Positions 14,881 through 19,154 of a stretch of 19,154 nucleotides of DNA are shown here, in pieces. The stretch's first letter is position 1. Each line of letters opens with the position of its first letter. This DNA is from DASTHS01 sp035718085 (GTDB taxonomy: Bacteria > Actinomycetota > Acidimicrobiia > Acidimicrobiales > Palsa-688). The stretch spans positions 1-19,154 of the forward strand of contig DASTHS010000032.1 in assembly GCA_035718085.1 (NCBI GenBank). The letters are read 5' to 3'. The position numbers and the translations under genes were made by a program. The notes beneath the pieces were generated by a model. That model was not told where the DNA came from. It saw only the letters and a list, made by a program, of their open reading frames with translations, and ran no database searches.

Positions 14881-15479
14881 GTGGGGGTCACCGGGATGGC
14901 CCTACCCGCCAGGCGGGCCAGGTCGTCGGGGTCGTCGGCGTCGTCGAGCGCGCACGGGTCACCGGCGGCGGGCAGCCACACCTCGGGCCCGGCCATGGTC
15001 GGGTGCAGGCTTCGTGCCCAGGTGGAGAGCCGGCCGTCGCCGGGGCCGGTGACGGCAAGGGCCCGGAGGGCGGCCACCGGGTAGCGGGCGCACAGCCACT
15101 GTGGGCGCCCGGCGCCGTCGAGCGGCACCACCGCCCCCCCGGCGGGGTGGCCGCCGAGCCAGGTCAGCAGCCCCGCGCTCAGGCGGGGCAGATCGGTGGC
15201 CACGACCAGCACGGCCCCCCCGTCGGGTAGGTCGGCCCACAGCGTCCCGGCGGCGGCCAGGGCGGCCAGCGGGCCGCCGCCGGCGTCGGGCACGGCGGGG
15301 ACGCCGGACCGACCCGGCCCGAGCTCGACGACGGGGCTGGCGCACGCGGCGAGCATGGCGGCCGTGCGGGCGGCGAGGGTGGCGCCGCCCATCGTGATCG
15401 CCGCCTTGTCACGGCCCATCCGTCGGCTGGCCCCCCCGGTGAGCACCACCCCGGCGCACGGGGCTGGGCCGGTGGGCAC
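14877..15479 (-). CDS. mobA: Molybdenum cofactor guanylyltransferase MobA-like
   Basis: A 200-residue nucleotidyltransferase that would attach GMP to molybdopterin to form the dinucleotide cofactor used by enzymes such as formate dehydrogenase. The N terminus carries the diagnostic GTP-binding loop VVLTGGASRRMGRDKAAI (11-28). Later parts: a GPLAAL segment near 69-74, the metal-binding aspartate region VVATDLPRLS (DLP where many members have DMP), and ALDDADDPDDLARL near the end, in the place of the family's DVNTPEDL. Start GTG 15479 is backed by TACCCT exactly 6 nt upstream and the absence of a leader. It overlaps fdhD by 4 bp. A related specificity (MobA versus MocA, GMP versus CMP) cannot be settled from sequence alone, but pairing with fdhD favours MobA. 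Confidence 0.9.
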   Translation of the reverse strand: MPTGPAPCAGVVLTGGASRRMGRDKAAITMGGATLAARTAAMLAACASPVVELGPGRSGVPAVPDAGGGPLAALAAAGTLWADLPDGGAVLVVATDLPRLSAGLLTWLGGHPAGGAVVPLDGAGRPQWLCARYPVAALRALAVTGPGDGRLSTWARSLHPTMAGPEVWLPAAGDPCALDDADDPDDLARLAGRAIPVTPT

Positions 15480-15485
15480 CGGGGC

Positions 15486-15491
15486 AGGGTA
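15486..15491 (-). promoter_or_regulatory. -10 element (TACCCT) for leaderless mobA
   Basis: On the minus strand TACCCT ends 6 nt before the GTG at 15479. It is embedded in the palindrome GGGTACCC (15487-15494). On the opposite strand the overlapping CAGGGT (15485-15490) lies 6 nt before the ATG of the divergent PHP gene. The two promoters, if both work, would overlap almost completely. Confidence 0.5.
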
Positions 15492-15496
15492 CCCAA

Positions 15497-16552
15497 ATGA
15501 CCCGCGACATCGCGACCGACCCGGCCACCCTGGCCCTCGACCGCATCGCCTACCTGCTCGAGCGCTCCCAGGAGCCCACCTACCGGGTCAGGGCGTTCCG
15601 CAACGCGGCGGCGGCGGTGCGCGCCGCCGGCGCCGAGCGGGTCGGCGAGCTGGCGGCCGCCGGCCGCCTGAGCGACCTGCCCGGGGTGGGGCCCACGACC
15701 GCCGAGGTCGTCGCCCAGGCCCTCGCCGGGGAGGTGCCCGCCTACCTCGCCCGCCTCGAGCGGGAGACCGGCGCTCCGGCAGCCGACGACGACGCCGTGC
15801 TGCGGTTGCTCGGCGCACTGCGCGGCGACCTGCACGCCCACTCCGACTGGTCCGACGGCGGCAGCCCCGTGGAGGTCATGGCGCAGGCCGCCGCCGCCAT
15901 CGGCCACGACTACCTGGCCATGACCGACCACTCGCCCCGCCTCACGGTGGCCCACGGCCTCGACGCCGACCGGCTGCGCCGCCAGCTCGACCTGATCGAG
16001 CAGCTCAACTCCGCCGGTGGACGCCTGCGCGTGCTCACCGGCATCGAGGTCGACATCCTCGACGACGGCGCCCTCGACCAGGACCGCGAGCTGCTGGCGC
16101 GCCTCGACGTGGTCGTCGCCTCGGTGCACTCGAAGCTGCGCATGGATTCGGCGGCCATGACCCGGCGCATGGTGCGCGCCGTGAGCGACCCGGAGGTCGA
16201 CGTGCTCGGCCACTGCACCGGCCGCATCGTCGTCGGGCGTGGGCGCCCGCCGTCGACCTTCGACGCCGCCGAGGTCTTCGCCGCGTGCGCGGCCGCCGGC
16301 ACGGCCGTCGAGATCAACGCCCGCCCCGAGCGCCTCGACCCGCCCGACGACCTGCTGGCCGTCGCCGTCGAGGCCGGCTGCTGGTTCACCATCGACACCG
16401 ACGCCCACGCGCCCGGCCAGCTGGAATGGCAGGCCAACGGCGCCCGCAAGGCGGTCGCCGTGGGCATCGGCGCCGACCGGGTGCGCAACGCGCTCCCTCT
16501 GGAAGAACTGGTCGGGTGGCTCGCGGACGCGCAAACACCGAAGCCTGACTAG
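15497..16552 (+). CDS. Helix-hairpin-helix and PHP domain protein (PolX-like without polymerase core)
   Basis: A 351-residue protein. Residues about 10-95 match the N-terminal HhH region of X-family polymerases: LDRIAYLLERSQEPTYRVRA, GRLSDLPGVGPTTAEVV and VPAYLARLERETGAP. Residues about 108-345 are a PHP phosphoesterase domain with all metal-site motifs: DLHAHSDWSDGG (His113, His115), MTDHSP (Asp144, His145), GIEVDIL (Glu184), ASVHS (His211), LGHCTGR (His239) and DTDAHA (Asp302, His304). The fingers/palm nucleotidyltransferase region that separates these domains in PolX is absent, and no room exists for it. A metal-dependent nuclease or phosphatase acting on DNA is inferred. Such HhH-PHP proteins occur in other actinobacteria, so this is an architecture and not a deletion. 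ATG 15497 begins directly before the conserved helix. Confidence 0.9.
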   Translation: MTRDIATDPATLALDRIAYLLERSQEPTYRVRAFRNAAAAVRAAGAERVGELAAAGRLSDLPGVGPTTAEVVAQALAGEVPAYLARLERETGAPAADDDAVLRLLGALRGDLHAHSDWSDGGSPVEVMAQAAAAIGHDYLAMTDHSPRLTVAHGLDADRLRRQLDLIEQLNSAGGRLRVLTGIEVDILDDGALDQDRELLARLDVVVASVHSKLRMDSAAMTRRMVRAVSDPEVDVLGHCTGRIVVGRGRPPSTFDAAEVFAACAAAGTAVEINARPERLDPPDDLLAVAVEAGCWFTIDTDAHAPGQLEWQANGARKAVAVGIGADRVRNALPLEELVGWLADAQTPKPD

Positions 16553-16565
16553 GCATCGCGGTCAA

Positions 16566-16583
16566 GGCCGCCGTCAGGCGGCC
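16566..16583. other. Perfect hairpin between the PHP and GGDEF genes
   Basis: Seven-bp arms GGCCGCC and GGCGGCC with loop GTCA lie in the 44-bp gap, 13 nt before the ATG of the diguanylate cyclase gene. It may be a weak terminator for the PHP gene or may shape the leader of the next gene. There is no T tract. Confidence 0.35.
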
Positions 16584-16596
16584 CGACACCCCCGCC

Positions 16597-18267
16597 ATGA
16601 CCAGGCCCTCCAACGTCGCCGCCCGCCATGGCCGCCTGCGCCGGCTGGCCGGCGCCCCCGACCTCGCCAGCCTCACCGACCGGACCACGCTGCTGGCGTT
16701 CACCCGCCTGGGCATGGCCGCCGCCGCCCTCGTGACGGCCCTGGCCGCCCCCGCCACCAGCGGGCTGGGCACCGCTGGCGCCCGCGCCGCGATCGCCGGC
16801 TACGCCCTGGCGGTGGTGGCCGGCCTGGCCGCCGCCCGCAGCGGCCCACGGGCGGGGGTGGTGGCGGCCACCGTGCTGGGGGGCGTCGATGCGCTGTGGC
16901 TCGCCGTGATGGTGACCCCGGGCGGGGGAGCGCGCAGCCCCCTCGCCGTGCTGGTGCTGGTGCAGGCCGTCGCCCTCGCCGCCCTCGTCGGCGCCCGGGC
17001 GGGGGCGGTCGCGGTGGCCACCGACCTGATCGTGCTGGTGGCGGCGCGCTCGGGTGCCCTCGAGGGCCGCATCGACAGCGCCCTCGGGGTGCCGGCCGCG
17101 GCGTCGGCGGCCCCCGCCGCCGTCGGGCTCCTGGCGGCCGGTGCCGCCGCCGCCGCCCTGGTGGCGTGGGGCGGCGGGCACATCGGCGCGATCGAGCTGC
17201 GCCGCAGCCGCCTGGAGTTGGAGGTGTTCGCGGCGATGGCGGGGGCCCTCGAGGGGGCGGCCGACCCGGAGGTGTGCCTCGAGGCCCTGCTGGTGCACGC
17301 CGGGGCGGCGCTCGAGGCCCGCCGCGGCGCAGTGGTGCGGCCCGGCGCCGCCGACCTCGTGCTCGACGCCGACGTCCCCGGGGGGGTGCGGGCCGCGCCG
17401 GCCGGGCAGGCGCCGGCCGCGGCCGGGACCGCCGGCGGCGTGGTGGCGGCCGCCCGCGCCGAGCGCCACCCGCTGGTGCGCCAGCACCTCGACCCGGCCG
17501 ACCCGGCGGCCGCCCTGCTGCCGGGCGCCCGCAACGTGGTGGCCTGCGCCGTCGGCGCCGGTCCGGATGCCCCGGTGGTGCTCCTCGAGCACGGTGCCCG
17601 CTCCGAGGGGCAGCGCCTGGCCCGCCGCACCCGCCTGGTCGTCGGCCAGTTCGCCGCCCACGCCGCGCTGGCCCTGTCGGCCGTGGCGGTGCTCACCGAG
17701 CGGGAGCGCCAGGCCGGCGTCGACCCGCTCACCGGCCTGGCCAACCGCCGCCAGTTCGACGCCACCCTGGCCCGGGAGGTGGCCATCGCCACCCGGCGGG
17801 CGGAGCCGCTGACCCTGGCGCTGGTCGACGTCGACCACTTCAAGCGGGTCAACGACCGCAACGGTCACCTCGCCGGAGACGCCGTGCTGCGCCGCCTGGC
17901 CGAGGTGCTCGGCGAGGAGTCCCGCGACACCGACCTGGTGGCCCGCTACGGGGGCGAGGAGTTCGTGCTGGTGCTGCCGTCGTGCTCGTCGGTGGGGGCC
18001 CTGCGGGTGCTCCGCCGCATCGACGCGTCGATCGCCGCCGACGCCGCCCTCGCGGGTGTGACCGTCTCGTCGGGCGTGGCCACCCTCGGCGAGCACGCAG
18101 CCGACGGCACCGGCCTGGTCGCCGCCGCCGACGAGGCGCTCTACGCCTCCAAGCGGGCCGGTCGGAACCGGGCGACGGTGGCCTCCCGGCGCCGGGTGCC
18201 CCTGGAGCTGGTGGGGGCAGGGGAGACGGCGGCCCCGGCCCTCAGCCTCCCAGCACGCCGGCGATGA
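16597..18267 (+). CDS. Membrane-anchored diguanylate cyclase (GGDEF domain)
   Basis: A 556-residue protein. Residues about 30-195 are hydrophobic Ala/Val/Leu blocks with short polar breaks: five or six membrane helices. A charged helix follows (RRSRLELEVFAAMAGALEGA, about 202-221), then a diverged GAF-like region to about 365, with no recognisable ligand residues. The GGDEF domain starts at DPLTGLANRRQFD (376-388), carries LVDVDHFKRVNDRNGHLAGD (metal Asp411) and has the active site GGEEF (452-456). The inhibitory site RxxD is intact as RDTD (443-446), five residues before GGEEF. It should make cyclic di-GMP from two GTP and be product-inhibited. No EAL domain or c-di-GMP receptor is nearby. 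The extreme Ala content reflects base composition. It overlaps the convergent hydrolase gene by 26 bp. Confidence 0.94.
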   Translation: MTRPSNVAARHGRLRRLAGAPDLASLTDRTTLLAFTRLGMAAAALVTALAAPATSGLGTAGARAAIAGYALAVVAGLAAARSGPRAGVVAATVLGGVDALWLAVMVTPGGGARSPLAVLVLVQAVALAALVGARAGAVAVATDLIVLVAARSGALEGRIDSALGVPAAASAAPAAVGLLAAGAAAAALVAWGGGHIGAIELRRSRLELEVFAAMAGALEGAADPEVCLEALLVHAGAALEARRGAVVRPGAADLVLDADVPGGVRAAPAGQAPAAAGTAGGVVAAARAERHPLVRQHLDPADPAAALLPGARNVVACAVGAGPDAPVVLLEHGARSEGQRLARRTRLVVGQFAAHAALALSAVAVLTERERQAGVDPLTGLANRRQFDATLAREVAIATRRAEPLTLALVDVDHFKRVNDRNGHLAGDAVLRRLAEVLGEESRDTDLVARYGGEEFVLVLPSCSSVGALRVLRRIDASIAADAALAGVTVSSGVATLGEHAADGTGLVAAADEALYASKRAGRNRATVASRRRVPLELVGAGETAAPALSLPARRR

Positions 18268-19132
18268 GCCGGGCCAGCTCGACGGGCTGGTCGCCCTGCA
18301 CGCTGTGGCCGGCGTCGACGCGGGCGACCGTGCCGTGCCGGGCGGTGGCGAGGAAGCGGGCCTCGTCATCATCGTCGACCACCGACCCGGCGCGGGTGCC
18401 GCGCACGAGCAGCACCGGTCCGGCGAAGCCGGCCAGCGCCTCCCACAGCCAGGCCCGGTCGGGGGGCGTCGAGTGCTCCGGCACCGCGTGGCGCCGGTAG
18501 CGCCACATCCAGCTGCCGTCGTCGAGCTGCACCGCGTTGTGCAGGATGCCCCGCCGCAGCGACGCCTCGCTGCGGGTCGGGTTGAACGCCATGGTGCGGG
18601 CCAGCAGCTCGTCGAAGCTCGGGAAGGTGGCCGGCCCCTGCACGAACTCGGTGATGGCCCGGGCCTTCTCGCTGGTGACGCCCGGGGTGATGTCGACCAG
18701 CACCAGCGCCGGCACCAGCGCCGGGGCGGTGGCCGCCAGGGCCAGGGCGGTGAGGCCCCCGAGCGACATGCCCACCACCACCCGGGCGGTGGGGGCGAGG
18801 GCCCGCACGGCGACGGCCACGTCGGCGGCCAGGGCGGTCACGGCGGTGCCGCCGGCAGGGTCCGGCCCGTCGGAGTGGCCGTGGCCCGGCAGGTCCAGGG
18901 CGATCAGCGGCCGTTGCAGGGCCAGCGCGGTGGTGTCGAAGGTGTGGGCGTTCTGGGCGCTGCCGTGCACCAGGACCGCCTCGGGGACGGCCTCCCCCCA
19001 CACCAGCGCCGACAGCGACCGGCCGGGCGCCACCTCGACGGCCCGGCGGGTCACGGTGGGCGGCCCGTGGTAGGGCAGGCCGGCCTCGGCGGCGTTGTCG
19101 GCGAACATCGAGAACTCGTCGTAGGGAAGCAC
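18242..19132 (-). CDS. Alpha/beta hydrolase fold protein
   Basis: A 296-residue alpha/beta hydrolase, esterase or lipase-like, substrate unknown. Visible: oxyanion-hole segment LVHGSAQNAHTFD (54-66), DLPGHGHSDGPDP after strand 4, nucleophile elbow VGMSLGGL (Ser in GMSLG), DITPGV, and the catalytic histidine in DAGHSVQGD near the end. The acid is probably within the VVDDDDEARF stretch. There is no signal peptide, so it is likely cytosolic. GTG 19132 is the first start in the window and gives a plausible N terminus (MLPYDEFSMFADNAAEAG). The frame is still open to the edge, so a start outside the window cannot be excluded; an in-frame ATG at 19108 is another option. It converges on the diguanylate cyclase gene with overlapping ends. 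Confidence 0.9.
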   Translation of the reverse strand: MLPYDEFSMFADNAAEAGLPYHGPPTVTRRAVEVAPGRSLSALVWGEAVPEAVLVHGSAQNAHTFDTTALALQRPLIALDLPGHGHSDGPDPAGGTAVTALAADVAVAVRALAPTARVVVGMSLGGLTALALAATAPALVPALVLVDITPGVTSEKARAITEFVQGPATFPSFDELLARTMAFNPTRSEASLRRGILHNAVQLDDGSWMWRYRRHAVPEHSTPPDRAWLWEALAGFAGPVLLVRGTRAGSVVDDDDEARFLATARHGTVARVDAGHSVQGDQPVELARLIAGVLGG

Positions 19133-19154
19133 GCTCAGATCGCCTCGATCGGTT

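Noticed and set aside
15490..15495. TACCCA as the -10 of the PHP gene
   Set aside because: It lies 1 nt before the ATG, so transcription would begin inside the coding region; CAGGGT at 6 nt is the better though imperfect candidate.

Overview
The window is very G+C-rich (about three quarters by eye), with almost every codon ending in G or C, many GTG starts and few Shine-Dalgarno sequences. This fits a high-GC actinobacterium. The secreted protein built from 42-residue GYWLVAxDGGVFxFGD-type repeats fused to a 3D domain resembles proteins common in Acidimicrobiia, so that class is my best guess (inference). No tRNA, rRNA, CRISPR array, insertion sequence or phage gene is visible. It reads as chromosomal housekeeping and metabolic DNA.

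Layout, left to right: the 3' part of an Uup-type ABC-F ATPase (1-1584, +) converges on a secreted repeat/3D-domain cell-wall protein (1603-2901, -), whose roughly 190-nt structured leader lies behind a near-consensus housekeeping promoter. Then come a crotonase (3240-4049, +), a small acidic protein of unknown function (4154-4405, +) and a dienelactone hydrolase family protein (4438-5142, +). These converge on a type IB DNA topoisomerase (5222-6274, -). An orphan YlmA-like ABC ATPase (6342-7160, -) is divergent from argS (7225-8961, +). A second crotonase (9005-9790), a D-2-hydroxyacid dehydrogenase (9787-10704) and a 51-residue membrane peptide (10707-10862) form a tight + strand set. Converging on it is a GH38 alpha-mannosidase gene (10826-13593, -) carrying one frameshift near its 5' end. 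A cold-shock protein gene (13757-13960, +) follows, then fdhD and mobA (14032-15479, -), overlapping by 4 bp. Divergent from mobA is a HhH-PHP protein (15497-16552, +), then a membrane diguanylate cyclase (16597-18267, +) converging on an alpha/beta hydrolase (18242-19132, -).

Functional links: mobA and fdhD both serve molybdenum-cofactor enzymes (guanylylation of the cofactor; sulfur insertion for formate dehydrogenase). The crotonase-dehydrogenase-micropeptide set looks like one transcript with coupled translation, but its substrate is unknown. The remaining genes look individually transcribed.

The most distinctive signals are: a recurrent TANNNT hexamer placed 6-9 nt upstream of start codons that lack a Shine-Dalgarno (leaderless architecture) at several genes; an overlapping bidirectional version between mobA and the PHP gene; the micropeptide gene whose end lies antisense to the mannosidase 3' end; two crotonases that each keep only one of the two classical catalytic glutamates; and the frameshifted mannosidase. 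I found no clearly new multi-gene defence, mobile or biosynthetic system.
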